From Mucor racemosus (taxonomy: Eukaryota > Mucoromycota > Mucoromycetes > Mucorales > Mucoraceae), in the NCBI GenBank assembly GCA_027405735.1, contig JAPEHQ010000008.1:2356001-2420000 (forward strand): a stretch of DNA of 64,000 bases. The letters are read 5' to 3'. Numbering within the stretch: position 1 is the stretch's first letter; each line of letters opens with the position of its first letter. Below are positions 47,357 to 60,532 of the stretch, piece after piece. The notes below the pieces were generated by a model that was not told the DNA's origin, searched no databases, and saw only the letters and a program-made list of their open reading frames with translations. Position numbers and translations under genes: made by a program.

Positions 47357-47726
47357 AAGGATTTTAGAATGTAGATCAAGGTGTATACTAGATTTAAATG
47401 TTAATTCATTGATTTATTAACATGTATTAAAATCTATTTACTCGTTCATTCTTAGTATGGTTGGTTGATGAACTATGATTATACGAAAGGAAAAAAACAG
47501 TAGAAAAAAGAAAATAATAAAAAGTTTAAATCAGGGCGAAACAATTTAGCTTCAAGTTGTACAAGACTCGATTAAGGACATCATCTTTTTTATCCGTTTT
47601 AAGCAAACTAAACGTGGAATCAATCTTTTGCAAAAGAAATTCACATGAATTCACTGTAAATGAACGTGCATTTTATGCGCATTTGTATTTATGTCTATGA
47701 ATAATTTCTTTTATTTTAGAAAAGCT
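47357..47726. other. Spacer between NDUFAF7-type gene and STT4
   Basis: 370 bases. It contains the STT4 promoter and the 3' end of the NDUFAF7-type transcript, both minus strand. No motif stands out. Confidence 0.4.
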
Positions 47727-49302
47727 TCAAGTGATAATCATCTTCATGTTTTCATAATACATCAACATTGGGTTTTCACCACTTCTAGTTGTTGTTCTTT
47801 CAACATCACCATATCTTTCACAGAATTCTCTATGTGTCAATACTTTAACAGTTTTATCATTACCAGCTCTTGATCCACGACAAACTAAAAGATATAAATC
47901 TCTCAATAACTCAAAATTGGTTGGAAAGAAAATATCAAACCAGCCTGGTTGAACCATATAAGTTGAACAAGGTACCATAGTACCTCTATAACGTGTTTGA
48001 ACTACAGGTGCATCTACTCCGTCAACTGCATCTGGTAAAGATGAGAAATCAGATAAAACTAATCGATGTTGAGGAAAATGTGTTTTAAGTGTTTCAAGTA
48101 ACATGAAAAGTTTGGTGGGAATAAATTCTGCTGAAGTCATGTTGGGCGCTAATGGTAAGGATTGTAAACATTTGAGCCATAAGTGCTTTGACAACACAGG
48201 TGATCTGTATCTTGTTTGATCTCTCATGGTAAGATATCTACTGATTAAAGCATCATTTCCTACAGGTTCGTAAACCTCGCTATATTCTCCTTTGGCATCA
48301 GTGCTGACAAGTGCTTGATATGGTTTTAATGTATCGAGATCATAACGGATTAAATCATGAGCGAAATTATCCTATAAATTATTTAGTTGATTTTCAATAT
48401 CTTTAGATCAATAAAACTTACAATAACTTCCATGCCTAAAAAGAAACATTGATCAGGAACATGAATATCCCAATCAAAAATACTTTTATTGATGATTTTC
48501 ACGCATTTATGTTGATCCTTGGCTTCTCTGACATCTTGTCGTTCTGATTGTCTTTCTGCCAACTTTCCAGAAATTTCAATAATGTTGTATTGTGTTCTCT
48601 TATATACAGCTGGCTCGTTTTGTTGAATGTAATCCAAAATATTCATCATCAACGTACCATTACCAGCACCCATTTCGTAAATAATCAAATCTTTATGTGG
48701 AAACAAATTCAATTTATATTCTGATACGAGATATTTTGCAATTGCATAACCATACCAAGGCTATTATTATAAAATGTCAATATTTATCACTAAAAAGTCC
48801 TTTGATATAGCGTTACCTTGAATAATTCAGTTGGTGTATGCCAAACTTGTCTTGCTACTTCATCTACTTCGTCAGCTTCTCCTTCAATATCTTTATACAA
48901 TTGACCCAAAACATTCATAAATTCCAAATGATCTCGCATATTATTGAAATCAAAATCTGTTTCAGGTGAAAAAATAACTGCTTGCTTTGAGAAATAACCG
49001 TAATTAGGGTTATATAATGAATCATCTATGAAATCACGAACAAGCATTTTATTACGAGTAGGTGGTGATTTACATTTTGCTGTATCGTATGCAGTTTGAC
49101 GAGGATAGTGGCGCCGTGCTTTTTCCTCTGCTTGTTCTTCAGCTGTAGGCGAAAAGAATGGAGAAAATACACCAGTTCGTTCCTCAGTAAAGGTTTTTGT
49201 GTGCTGTAAACGAGCAATGACAGGTCTATAACTGTTATTTTTGTGGGCTACCGACAGAAGTTGACGACCTCCCTTCCAAAGTTGGTTTCTAGTCCTAAGC
49301 AT
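47727..49302 (-). CDS. NDUFAF7: NDUFAF7/MidA-family mitochondrial protein arginine methyltransferase
   Basis: Three minus-strand exons: 49302-48817, 48760-48422 and 48371-47727. Total 1470 nt, 489 aa. The N-terminus is basic and lacks acids for about 40 residues (MLRTRNQLWKGGRQLLSV), a likely mitochondrial presequence. The core has MLVRDFIDDSLYNPNYGYFS, HTPTELFKPWYGYAIAKYL and the SAM-binding IIYEMGAGNGTLMMNILDYI (about 187-206), typical of the MidA/DUF185 family. In animals NDUFAF7 dimethylates an arginine of complex I subunit NDUFS2 during assembly. This fungal protein is longer than bacterial MidA and its C-terminal third is divergent, so the exact substrate is inferred. Confidence 0.85.
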
Positions 49303-49659
49303 TCTTGAAAGGTATACTGATATAAAAATGTCGAATTATTAGTTTATTATCCCTTCAGCTTTCCTTGCCCTGGGTTAAATATCTCACGTTGTTTGGTCGT
49401 CGGATAATAACATTTGACCCCGGACCGCATTTGCTTCAAGCAACCTTATTATTGTAGTTATCCATTGTCACAAAATCAACTGGCAGAGTATAATGCATTC
49501 AGTCTACAAAAAGATGTGACAACAATAGAACTTCATTAATCAAAGTTGAAAAATGAATATGTCAAAAAAGAAAGGGATAAAATTACATCTGATCGTTTTT
49601 TGCTTTGCGAAGAAATATTGAAAAAACAACAAGCAAAAGCATAATGGATAGATGACGAA

Positions 49660-50150
49660 GTTTGCATTGAGAAATGGTATATCTGATCAAAAAATTTGAA
49701 CTCTCACATATGCAACAAAGTGCATAGTAGTTTGGACTAGCTTATTAAGCTATTATGCACGCTTTTTGACTCTGAAATAAATGGTATCCTTTTTAATGAA
49801 ATTATTTTCATAAATCTCACTACAAAATCGATGTGAAATTTTGACTGATTTTGCCTGTTTCGCTGTTTCTCTTGATTTTGAGCAAGATCTTGAAAAATTA
49901 CATTATCGAATGATGGCCTACAAGTCGAGGTACTGCATGCAACAATAATAACTGCATTTATTGTAAACTTTAAGTGAATTTTCGAGATCTGAAAAAAATT
50001 GATTTACGAAAGGGTCCGCTTATCATTTATCATACAACGGGAGAATTTCAGCCAAAATAAATGCCTCAATTTCGATATTTGATATAAACCTATCTTTGAA
50101 GCAAATGAAATATCTATTACTTAATACCACTTGTCAAATATAAATCACAC
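49660..50150 (+). repeat. Repeat R2, diverged copy
   Basis: GATCAAAAAATTTGAACTC, CAACAAAGTGCATAGTA and GTACTGCATGCAACAATAA align with 35869-35884 plus 39740-39990, the copy split by the LINE. There is no open frame. Upstream, 49303-49659 is plain AT-rich DNA with the NDUFAF7-type promoter and no other feature. Confidence 0.6.
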
Positions 50151-50354
50151 TTAATACATAGTAAGTATTGAGCAAAATAATAATCAACTACAATTAGGAA
50201 TACCAACAACACCCACTTCTTAGTACTTCTTTCTTAATAGTCTCAATCTATTACAAGATCATATACGTAGTGCTCATTCCACAATTGAGCTCAAACTCCT
50301 AGCTATTTAAAAAATACACAGCCCATTAAATACCATCTGTTCCTAAAATATTCT

Positions 50355-50605
50355 ATATAACATGAAAGCCTCAAAAACGCGTAAAATGCACTGATCTTTA
50401 CTTGAAACTGGGCCTCACTTTTCATCCCTGCTCAACTTTTTTTTTCACAAATCAACACCAAGAACAAATTATATGTCAATGTACCTGAGATGTTCAACTT
50501 TAATCTAAAAACGCATTTCGGGAAATATCCTATTTCTAGTTGTTTGTATAACTTTTTCATTGCTAATGTTTCAGATATTTACGCGTATTCTGCTCTTTGA
50601 CACAA
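50355..50605 (-). repeat. Repeat R1, copy d (short, inverted orientation)
   Basis: CATGAAAGCCTCAAAAACG, CTTTACTTGAAACTGGGCC and TCAATGTACCTGAGATGTTC match 13345-13610 directly. They match the right ends of R1 copies a and b as reverse complement. Only the terminal ~250 bases of R1 are present. Confidence 0.65.
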
Positions 50606-51489
50606 TAAACTCAAATGGTAACTTCTACAAGTTACTATGATTTGCTGTCCACTTTTATTGAAATTAATTTAAATTACTATCTTTATGAATACTAATTCAA
50701 GTAAACTGCCACTCTATATGGACATAGATATTAAGAAAGGTACCTGTAGTAATTTTTTGATTACATGTGGCATTGGATAAAACCATAAAATTATTAACTC
50801 TTTTTTTTGAACTTGAAGAACAAGTTATACCCAAAGCTTCACCTAAAGTTACCAAAATATCAAGCCTACCATCAAACTAAATACTTATAAAAGTTGGGCA
50901 CAACAAGCACTACAAAATGGAAATGATAGTAGCAGCTCTGTCCTAACCGAAGATCCTAAGATTCAGAACAATCAAATCGTTTAAAAAAAACCTTACATTT
51001 AGCAGCAAAATTGTCATCTGACAATAGATGTCCAAAATATCATGAATTCATTCTACAGGTCTACTGACTATATTATGTAAAAGAGTAAATGCTTGGGAAT
51101 TTTGGGCCTCGTTTCAGGCACTGTAATATCAATGCTTAAGGAACAGCTTGCTTAAAAAGAAGAATACACTGAAATTATTTAATATGCCACATTATCTAAT
51201 AATGCTGAATTGACAGCATATGCTGAATATGCACATTTTCTTTCAAGATCATCTATTGAAATGGGAGTATATACTCTCCAATCTCGACTAAAAAGTACCT
51301 TTCATTCAAATGCATTCCTAAGATATTTTATATTCACATTATGCGCAGCAAAATTATCTACAGATTGTGTCGTGTATTCTCAGGTTTGATAAATATTACT
51401 TAAAAAGGATACAATTAAAAGAGAATGAGTAATGAATCAGTTCTTCAACTGTATAATGAAAACAAGATATCGTTTATATATAATATTTG
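50606..51489. other. Decayed AT-rich DNA between repeat copy and transposase remnant
   Basis: A coding-like piece at about 50880-50985 (+) reads LNTYKSWAQQALQNGNDSSS then stops. 51295-51375 resembles 61735-61815 (AAAAAGTACCTTTCA, ACATTATGCGCA, AAA.TATCTACA), so it is another R2-related fragment. No intact gene. Confidence 0.4.
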
Positions 51490-52150
51490 ATGTCTTTCAA
51501 GTATGGATTGGAGCATTATTCATAACAATGTAATGGCTTTTAAACTCCTCGTGGCTATCCAAGACTATAGCATTGGGGCCAAGCTGGGTTTTGCCAGCCA
51601 AATTTACTAGTATAAGCTGGGCTCGACAACATTCCTATCCAAGACATCCAAGGTAGTTTTGACAAAGTTAATATAAGACCGGTTACTGTACCCCGGCAAT
51701 GTTAACAAGCAAATCATTGCTACCAAGTTTTCTCTTCTTAGATGGTAATATGGGTCAACGCAGTTAAATATTTACAGCTCCAAACGTTGAAACCACATCC
51801 AAAATCATTGTGATTTTTGCTCTAGTTTCAGGTACAACTACTTCAGCCCTAGTCTCTTTTGCTGACTACGCCATGGATCGCTTAAGATTTATATTGAAAG
51901 CGGTTTCATTTATGAAAACATAATTGCTCATGTAGTCCATATTCATCTCTTCCTTTACGCAATTTAAAACCCATTTATATCTTCGCTCAATATTATTAGG
52001 GATGTTTCTCTGGATTAAACGCATGCGAGCTTTTTAAAAGTCAAGTTACATTCACTTGTCATAATGTTATAAACGGCCGTCTTCCCTATTTTTAAACTAG
52101 CAAACTCACTAGCTATATAGGATATCTGATGGATTTTCCTGGTCCTTTTC
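51490..52150 (-). pseudogene. Tc1/IS630-like transposase, broken
   Basis: The minus strand in several frames gives SLKIGKTAVYNIMTSECNLT (helix-turn-helix side), NNIERRYKWVLNCVKEEMN, NYVFINETAFNINLKRSMA, VPETRAKITMILDVVSTFG and, nearer 51500, HYIVMNNAPIHT. Order and wording fit the DDE domain of IS630/Tc1-type transposases, whose catalytic motifs are usually F-x-D-E and M-D-N-A-P-x-H. Here both catalytic Asp positions read Asn (FINET, MNNAP). Several stops and frameshifts interrupt it. I did not find terminal inverted repeats. Confidence 0.75.
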
Positions 52151-52788
52151 ACCCCAGTTGTAGGCCATACGTCTATTGACCTCTGACCTCTGATTCGAAA
52201 TTGAATTTTTACAAGAGTGGGGAGGCAGATAATACACTATCGGCAAAATATTTTTCATTCAAAAAAGTAGAGGGAATGCTTTTGAATGTCAACTTTTTCT
52301 TTACCAACGTAGACCATTTTCGCCCAGGAGAAAAATATAAGATTGTATTATATTTTAGCCATTTTTAGGGTTTCTGGAAGAAAGAACATTATGGAATATT
52401 TCCTTATGTCATTTTACCCTTTCAAACATTGATATTTTAATTTAGTGCAAAATTGAATTTCGAAGACACACCTACCGTATATAAAATCACCCTTTGTATC
52501 TATCAGTTTCAATGCATTAGAATGTCTTACTGTTAAAAAATATATCGAATTCCTTATTTACTATACCGTTTATGAATCCGTATATGCAGAATGTGCATAC
52601 TTTTTACAGACGTAAAACATATTTCTGATTTGACATTCTTTACCACATTATGTTTATATAACGTCATTATGAAGAAATTGCTTTCATAGTATACAATTGC
52701 ATAAACTGACCGCTTTAATTAACTGAGATGTATTCTAAATGATTTACATTTATGTCAGAATGATCTATTGCCGAATCAATCAAAAAAC
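52151..52788. other. Spacer upstream of the SMP-like gene
   Basis: About 640 bases of AT-rich DNA, no gene recognised. Confidence 0.4.
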
Positions 52789-52797
52789 TATATAAAG
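52789..52797 (+). promoter_or_regulatory. TATA box of the SMP/LEA-like gene
   Basis: A strong TATATAAAG lies 70 bases upstream of the start codon at 52867. The distance fits a short 5' leader. It is the clearest core promoter in the window and suggests inducible, high expression. Confidence 0.6.
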
Positions 52798-52866
52798 CCT
52801 AGAGTTGACAGCTATCAAAACAGATTATTTTATTATCCATTCAAAACAAAATACTAAATAACAAAA

Positions 52867-53085
52867 ATGTCCGACACTCCTATTACTAAAGCTGATGCCC
52901 AAAATATTCAAGCCATGAGCTCTAGCCAAGGTCTCGATACTGGTAAAGATTCTGTAGCTGCAAAGGCTCAAAGTTTTGGTGACAAAAATCTCGATGCTGC
53001 CAAGGAAGCTACTGCTAAGGGTTTTGCTACTCAATCTAGCGATGATAAAGATACCACCAAGCCTGGTACTGAATTACGAAAGTAG
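52867..53085 (+). CDS. Small seed-maturation-protein (SMP/LEA-type) domain protein
   Basis: Single exon, 72 aa, highly hydrophilic, no Cys or Trp. ITKADAQNIQAMSSSQG followed by DSVAAKAQSFGDKN fits the SMP domain pattern (I-x-K-x-D-A-x-x-I-Q-S ... S-x-A-A-x-A-Q-S-x-x-x-x-N). SMP domains occur in plant late-embryogenesis-abundant proteins and in small fungal proteins. They are probably disordered and linked to desiccation, spore or stress tolerance. The gene has a strong TATA box and an AATAAA signal about 35 bases after the stop. Identity rests on one short domain. Confidence 0.7.
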   Translation: MSDTPITKADAQNIQAMSSSQGLDTGKDSVAAKAQSFGDKNLDAAKEATAKGFATQSSDDKDTTKPGTELRK

Positions 53086-54061
53086 AAAATAAGCTTTATA
53101 ATGTAAATACTATGTTTTTCAAATAAATAAGAATTTGTACCCCTAAATGCGAATGTGCCTTTTTTAATATTGTTTGGTACTAATTAAACAACAATGGCAT
53201 CAGACATATATATAGAAAACCTCAAAGCATATGAAGAAGATAGAGGAAAATGCTTCTTAAAAAGATGACTGCCAGTCAAATGCTGCAAGTACGTCTTCCA
53301 GTAGATTATATGTGAATGTTATAAACATGTTTTCTTAATGCAGCTTTATCAGAAACAATCTTCCCAATTACAAACCAAATGGCCAAATTTTTCAGACATG
53401 AAAGAGTCGTTTGCAATACCAGATCGAAAAGGAACGTTCCCTTTTGTCGTTTTGCGTTTAAATATGGGTCTCTCCTTTTTTGTCTCAACTATGAAAAATA
53501 TCGTCAATGTGATTTCAAAAGAGTTTCATAGTCTAATTTTTTTTTTATCTCAATGATTTTTTTAATCTATCTCAACTTATTTCAAAATCGTCTCATTAAA
53601 AATTTTGTCGTCCCAAGAGAAAAAAAATTGTATCCAAATATTTATTCATTATTTCCATTATAAATGTTATACTATTATGGCATTTAATTTGAAGAATACC
53701 ATAAGTTATGAAAAAATACATTACATAATTTCCCGGAAACAGTCCGGCGGTCCGCCTATGTCCGGTACCATCAGAAATTGAAAAAATACATTCCTCATTC
53801 TGTTGTAAATTGATATTCCTTTTACAAGCAAGCTGGAGGCAAGATACCAGGGTATTATTCTAGTTAATTATGTAATAGCTTGCTTGTGCTTTATGATACA
53901 TTTAATTGACATGAACTTTGACCATGTTTAGCGATATGAAACGATTCAGACACAAATTGAACTCTTATCAGAGTGTCTCGGTGGAAAGATTGTCCGTGCA
54001 ACGAATGGTGCAATTTCCGCAGGAAAAGCCACAATTCAACTACAGGTGAAAGCTTTCATCT
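53086..54061. other. Spacer with two possible decayed coding pieces
   Basis: At 53341-53475 (+) a frame reads QTKWPNFSDMKESFAIPDRK with no named match. At 53940-54052 (+) another frame contains IELLSECLGGKIVRATNG, which resembles the start of allantoicase (L-x-S-x-x-L-G-G-K-V-x-x-x-T-D) but lacks the expected following residues and runs into a stop. I do not call a gene. Confidence 0.35.
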
Positions 54062-54109
54062 TTGCTGATAGCCCGGTTTTTCTTTTACTTCCTTCACAAT
54101 CTTATTGAC

Positions 54110-55348
54110 ATGGCCTCACCTTGTTCTACAAGTAAAGCTGTTTTAGTAGGCTTACTTACTGGTTCTGCTTTGACCGTATTAGCCACTGGATTATTTTGTT
54201 ATTTGACGCATAATAATGCAACAGAAAAAGAAAAAGAAAACGAAAACGAAAATGATGAACCAACTACAACTGAAATGCAACCAGATATCGTCGAGGGGGT
54301 TGATGGACTTATTGGTAATACCCCTCTCATGAAAATTCGTAGTCTTTCAGAAGCAACAGGTTGCCTTGTGTTGGGAAAAGCAGAATTTCTCAATCCAGGA
54401 GGTAGTTCTAAAGACAGAGTTGCTCTCAACATGATTAGAACAGCAGAAAGACAAAATCTCATTAAACCTCACACAGGCAGTACCATTTTCGAAGGTACTG
54501 TTGGATCTACTGGTATTTCAATTGCTATGATTGCTCGTGCCAAGGGATATAAAGCATGGATTGTTATGCCCGATGATCAAGCTATTGAAAAATATCAACT
54601 TTTGGAGAAATTAGGTGCTACTGTTGAGAAGGTCCGTCCAGTCAGTATCATCGATAAAAAGCAATTTGTCAATTTAGCTAGAGAAAGAGCAGCTACTTTT
54701 CATGATGGAGAAGCTACAGGTTATTTTGCAGATCAATTTGAGAATGAAGCCAATTTCAATGCACATTACACATTTACAGGCCCCGAGATTTATAGACAAA
54801 CTGCAGGCAAGATTGATGCTTTGGTTTTGGGAGCTGGTACAGGTGGTACTTTATCAGGCATTACATGTTTTTTGAAGGAGCATGTCAAAGATATGAAGGT
54901 CTTTTTAGCAGATCCTCAAGGATCTGGATTATATAACAAGGTGAAATATAATGTCATGTACGCTCCTACAGAACAAGAAGGTACTCGTAAAAGACATCAA
55001 GTAGATACAGTGGTTGAAGGTATCGGGATCAACAGATTAACAAAGAATTTTGATCGTGGAAGACATTTTGTGGATGATGCTTATCGTGTAACAGATGAAG
55101 AAGCTATTAAAATGTCTCGTTATCTTGTTCGTGAAGATGGTTTATTTGTTGGAAGTAGTTCATCAGTCAATTGTGTAGCAGCTTATAGAGCAGCCAAGAA
55201 ATTAGGACCTGGCCATGTCATTGTTACTTTATTAAATGATTCTGGACAGCGCCATTTGACTAAATTTTGGAGTGATGAATATCTCAAATCTCAAAATATT
55301 TACTATGAATTGAAACCAGAAGAAACTGTTCGAGATTTTGTTCAATAA
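54110..55348 (+). CDS. Membrane-anchored cysteine-synthase-like PLP enzyme
   Basis: Single exon, 412 aa from the ATG at 54110 (MASPCSTSKAV). An in-frame ATG at 54062 would add 16 residues. A hydrophobic helix (VLVGLLTGSALTVLATGLFC, about 11-30) is followed by a Lys/Glu/Asn linker. The fold-type II PLP core then shows IGNTPLMKI, LNPGGSSKDRVALNMI (Lys is the expected Schiff-base residue), GTVGSTGISIAM, the phosphate loop GAGTGGTLSG and GLFVGSSSSVNC. It resembles fungal Cys12/Mcy1-type cysteine synthase homologues anchored in the mitochondrial outer membrane more than the soluble O-acetylserine sulfhydrylase. True substrate is uncertain. AATAAA lies about 100 bases after the stop. Confidence 0.88.
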   Translation: MASPCSTSKAVLVGLLTGSALTVLATGLFCYLTHNNATEKEKENENENDEPTTTEMQPDIVEGVDGLIGNTPLMKIRSLSEATGCLVLGKAEFLNPGGSSKDRVALNMIRTAERQNLIKPHTGSTIFEGTVGSTGISIAMIARAKGYKAWIVMPDDQAIEKYQLLEKLGATVEKVRPVSIIDKKQFVNLARERAATFHDGEATGYFADQFENEANFNAHYTFTGPEIYRQTAGKIDALVLGAGTGGTLSGITCFLKEHVKDMKVFLADPQGSGLYNKVKYNVMYAPTEQEGTRKRHQVDTVVEGIGINRLTKNFDRGRHFVDDAYRVTDEEAIKMSRYLVREDGLFVGSSSSVNCVAAYRAAKKLGPGHVIVTLLNDSGQRHLTKFWSDEYLKSQNIYYELKPEETVRDFVQ

Positions 55349-55625
55349 GCTCATTTATATCATTTTCCCCTGTTTTTATTTTTTATATAATTGTATAGAT
55401 CACTTTTATTTTTTTATTTTATTTTTTTACCCTTTTCGCATTGATATCAATAAAAAGAATCGCTGCAATTAAACGCATAATGACGTTCAGACAAACTATG
55501 CCTATGTATTCAACTGAGTTGGAAAAGCCCTGCTATGATCCTCGAAATTCCACAAAAATAATGGAGAAATAAGCACTCGGATTATTGTGTACTTGAGCTT
55601 TTCTTTTAGAATAGATATATCGTAA

Positions 55626-57411
55626 ATGAATCGACTAGCAGGAGGAAGCTCTTTCCTCACGCCACCCTATATATCTCAAGTGTCGAAAAAGACAAATGCC
55701 ATTTCTACCAGAAACTTTACATCATTGCCACCTTCATCATCTTCCGATCCTGGAAGTCTAGGTGGGATTATTGTTGCAGTTGCAGAAAAATTGGGTATTG
55801 GAGAGTACGTTGACATTTACTTGCATTTTAGAGAAATGTTTTATCTAATATGAAACTACAGATTAGCTACAGGAGGTCTTCAATTGGCAGTAATTGGAGG
55901 TAATAATATGTTATCATGGATTATTAAATATGTCTGTACTCATTAATTTAAATAGGTGCGTTGGCCGGATTTCGATATTTTGGTGGGTATTTCTTTGAAT
56001 TCTTGAAAAAGAAAACCATTGTAACAGCAGATTTTGACAGTAGAGATGAATCATACAGGTAACTGATTGATTTATTACATAATCAAATATATTTATTCAA
56101 AATGAAAAATAGCTGGATTCTCAATTGGTTGAGTGAGCAACCTTATAGTAAAAAAACTTCACGATTTTCTGTATCCACTAGTATTCTTCGTGCTGGACAA
56201 AGGTTACCAGGAGAAGGATTAGATGCTAATTTACCACCAGTCTACTTTTTACCCTCTCCAGGCATGCATTTCTTTACATATAAGAAACGATTAGTTTGGA
56301 TGACAAGAGAGCGTCCAGGCACATCTTCTCCTGCTGCAGCTGTTGCAAATTCCAGTGCAATGCTTGAAAGAATTCAAATTAGTACATTTGGTCAATCTCG
56401 AGATTTACTACAAAATCTTGTTTATGAAGCACAGAAAAAGTTCATTGATCGAGATAAAAGCCGAACAGTCGTATTTGCAGCAGATCAATATGGTGCCTGG
56501 AGGAGAACTCGATCCAGGCCAAAGCGACCTCTCAGTACTATAGTTATACCAAGTAATGTTAAAGTAAAAATGGTAGAGGACGCAAAAGACTTTTTATGCC
56601 AAGAAAACTGGTATAGTGATAGAGGAATCCCATATAGACGTGGTTATTTATTGTTTGGTACACCTGGTTCTGGAAAAACAAGTTTTGTTTATTCTTTGGC
56701 TGTAGGTTTATCTATCTCATTTATAATTCTAAATCGGATAGAGCTAATCATATTTTAGGGTGAACTTGGACTGAACATTTACGTTGTCAATTTGAGTAAT
56801 AAAAGTATGACAGACGATACTTTAAATGAATTAGTTTCTGACACACCTAGTCGATGCATTTTATTGCTGGAGGATATTGATGCAGCATTCATTCAAAGAG
56901 TAAAAGGAGATACAACAAGTGCGAATAATATCACATTTTCAGGCTTACTAAATGCCATTGATGGAGTTGCTGCTCAAGAAGGGCGAATTCTATGCATGAC
57001 TACCAAGTAAGGACTAAAATCAATCGAAATAGTATATTGTAATAAACTCCTCTCTATTTTAATAGTCATATAGAAAGATTAGATGATGCTCTCATACGTC
57101 CTGGTCGTATTGATGTACGCATTCATTTTGGAAATGCCACCAAGAGTCAAGCTCAGGAATTATTTATTAAATTCTACCCTAATTTACCTGACAACTCTGA
57201 TTTACCATCATTGTTTGCCTCAAAAATACCTGAAAATTCATTTAGTATGGCTCATCTTCAAGGTTTCCTAATGGGATATAAGCAACGTCCTGCAGAAGCT
57301 GTCAGCCTTGTCGATAACTGGATTGTATCACATAAAAAAGGAAAAGCTGATGATTCTACTGAAGAGGAATTAGATGCTACATCTTCAACAACAACTGTTA
57401 AAGATCTTTAA
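55626..57411 (+). CDS. BCS1: Mitochondrial AAA chaperone BCS1
   Basis: Six exons: 55626-55804, 55862-55899, 55956-56058, 56113-56701, 56759-57006 and 57066-57411. Total 1503 nt, 500 aa. One membrane segment (GLQLAVIGGALAGFRYFGGY, about 62-81) is followed by the BCS1_N domain (DSRDESYSWILNWL; PSPGMHFFTYKKRLVWM) and the AAA domain. Walker A is GTPGSGKTS (about 288). Walker B is LLLEDID (about 337). NHIERLDDALIRPGRID contains the arginine finger region. BCS1 translocates folded Rieske iron-sulphur protein across the inner membrane for complex III assembly. The C-terminus ends in a short Asp/Glu/Thr tail. AATAAA follows about 8 bases after the stop. Confidence 0.94.
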
Positions 57412-57809
57412 CTATTCAAATAAAGTTATTAGTTATATTGAATTTATTTGTGCTAATCCACAATATTTGTTTAATATCGAGATTCAGGGGCAAACTAACA
57501 AAATATCGGGCTCCAAACCTCGATTTAACCAGATTCATTATCAAGGATTTTTACAGATGAATCAGATGCGTCGATCCCATAATCTTTTACAAGTGATCAG
57601 TTAATAGCATCGAAAATATACGACCATAGTTTCACTGAGAAAAAGATATCGAATTTTCAAAAAAAAATGTCTACGGTATATGAAAGTATACCTTTTGCTG
57701 AAATAAATAGCCAAAACATTACAACAAAACCCAAATAAAACACTCGCAAAATAACATATACGCAGCTTTTTTTTATTTTTTAGTAAACAATATTATAGCG
57801 GTTGATATC
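57412..57809. other. Spacer between convergent BCS1 and aldolase genes
   Basis: 398 bases with both 3' ends; no other feature seen. Confidence 0.4.
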
Positions 57810-58517
57810 CTAAGCCTTTTGAATCTTCTTGAATTCCTCTACAATTTGCCCTGAAGAAGAAGAACCAATACGAGTGGCACCTAATTCGAGGAACTTGAGA
57901 ACTTGTTCCAATGTTTTAATTCCACCAGATGCCTTAACTTCCATAGCATCAGGCACACTGTTTCTCATCAACTCAATGTGTTCATAAGTAGCGCCAGCAG
58001 AAGCAAAACCAGTAGAGGTCTTTACAAAATGAGCACCAGCAGCCTTGGAGATTTCACAAGCCTTTACAATTTCCTCATTGGTAAGATATGCGGTTTCAAA
58101 GATGATCTTGAAGCTTACATCAGGATTCTTTGTCTTGGACAAGGTGATAATATCCTTGAGCTCTTTTTCAACCTCATCATAATTACCTGATCTCAAATGA
58201 CCAATGTTGAGAACAACGTCCAACTCAATAGCACCATCCTCAATAGCTTGCAAGGATTCGGTGATCTTTGCTTCAGTTGTAGAGTTACCATGAGGGAAAG
58301 AAATAACTGTACCCACCATAACATCGGTGTCTTTAAGTAATTCGCTAGCTTGAGAGACATCGCAAGGCTTAACACATACAGAGGCAAGGTTATATTCCTT
58401 GGCTACATTACATCCCTCAATAACGTCTTGTGTGGTTTGATCTGGACGAAGAATAGCATGATCAAAGACCTTACCGAGTTTCTCGGTAGTTAATGTTTCA
58501 GTAATAATAAGAGTCAT
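57810..58517 (-). CDS. DERA: Deoxyribose-phosphate aldolase
   Basis: Single exon, 235 aa from the ATG at 58517 (MTLIITETLTTEKLGKVFDH). An in-frame ATG at 58583 would add 22 residues, but family proteins start near the inner one. The enzyme cleaves 2-deoxyribose-5-phosphate to glyceraldehyde-3-phosphate and acetaldehyde. Visible motifs are FDHAILRPD, ASVCVKP, GTVISFPHGNST, IELDVVLNIG (catalytic Asp), HFVKTSTGF (Schiff-base Lys) and EVKASGGIK (second active-site Lys). Length and motifs match the short, bacterial-like DeoC class found in many fungi. Cytosolic. Confidence 0.93.
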   Translation of the reverse strand: MTLIITETLTTEKLGKVFDHAILRPDQTTQDVIEGCNVAKEYNLASVCVKPCDVSQASELLKDTDVMVGTVISFPHGNSTTEAKITESLQAIEDGAIELDVVLNIGHLRSGNYDEVEKELKDIITLSKTKNPDVSFKIIFETAYLTNEEIVKACEISKAAGAHFVKTSTGFASAGATYEHIELMRNSVPDAMEVKASGGIKTLEQVLKFLELGATRIGSSSSGQIVEEFKKIQKA

Positions 58518-59064
58518 GTTTGTGGGAATGCGTAATAAAGAACCCTCATTTTTTGCTGGCAAAGGAAAAAATTTAACTCTCACGAAGGGTACACAAAAAC
58601 AATATCGTCACAAATGATAGTACATGTTACACGATCAATGCAATTGTGTACAATGTTGAGCTGATAAGAGGGAATCCATAGGTTCACGAACTTATATAGA
58701 GTGTATATTTATAAAAGGAAGCTATCGAAAAAATCTGATGATTTCTTGCTGTAATTCATTTATGAAAAATGCTATAGACATAACTCGCTCAAAATCGCTC
58801 TTTATTCCTTTGATACACTACTATACTCTTGTATAAATATATCTCATTCCAGGTATGGAGCCCAGATATTTGATTTGATTTGCAGTGAAACATTTAATAA
58901 ACATGGTGTATTTTCAATTTAAATTAATAGCAATGAGAAAAAGAAAAATCTTTGTTTTGTACAATAATGTAATGAATTAACTACAGGAAAAAAATGAAAT
59001 ATTTTCTAGTATACATAGATTAGATGGGATGATAAAGGTAAGCAAAAAAAGCAGGAAAAAATAT
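58518..59064. other. Spacer between adenylate kinase and aldolase genes
   Basis: About 550 bases containing the aldolase promoter (minus) and the adenylate kinase 3' end. I see no other feature. Confidence 0.4.

Positions 59065-60495
<1,431 letters not shown>

Positions 60496-60531
<36 letters not shown>
60496..60531. repeat. (CA)18 microsatellite
   Basis: Eighteen uninterrupted CA units directly after a short C/T tract. Confidence 0.97.

Positions 60532-60532
<1 letters not shown>

Noticed and set aside
53935..54055. Allantoicase-like N-terminal fragment before the cysteine-synthase-like gene
   Set aside because: Only about 18 residues resemble allantoicase; the expected next motif is absent and a stop follows. 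Too weak to call.
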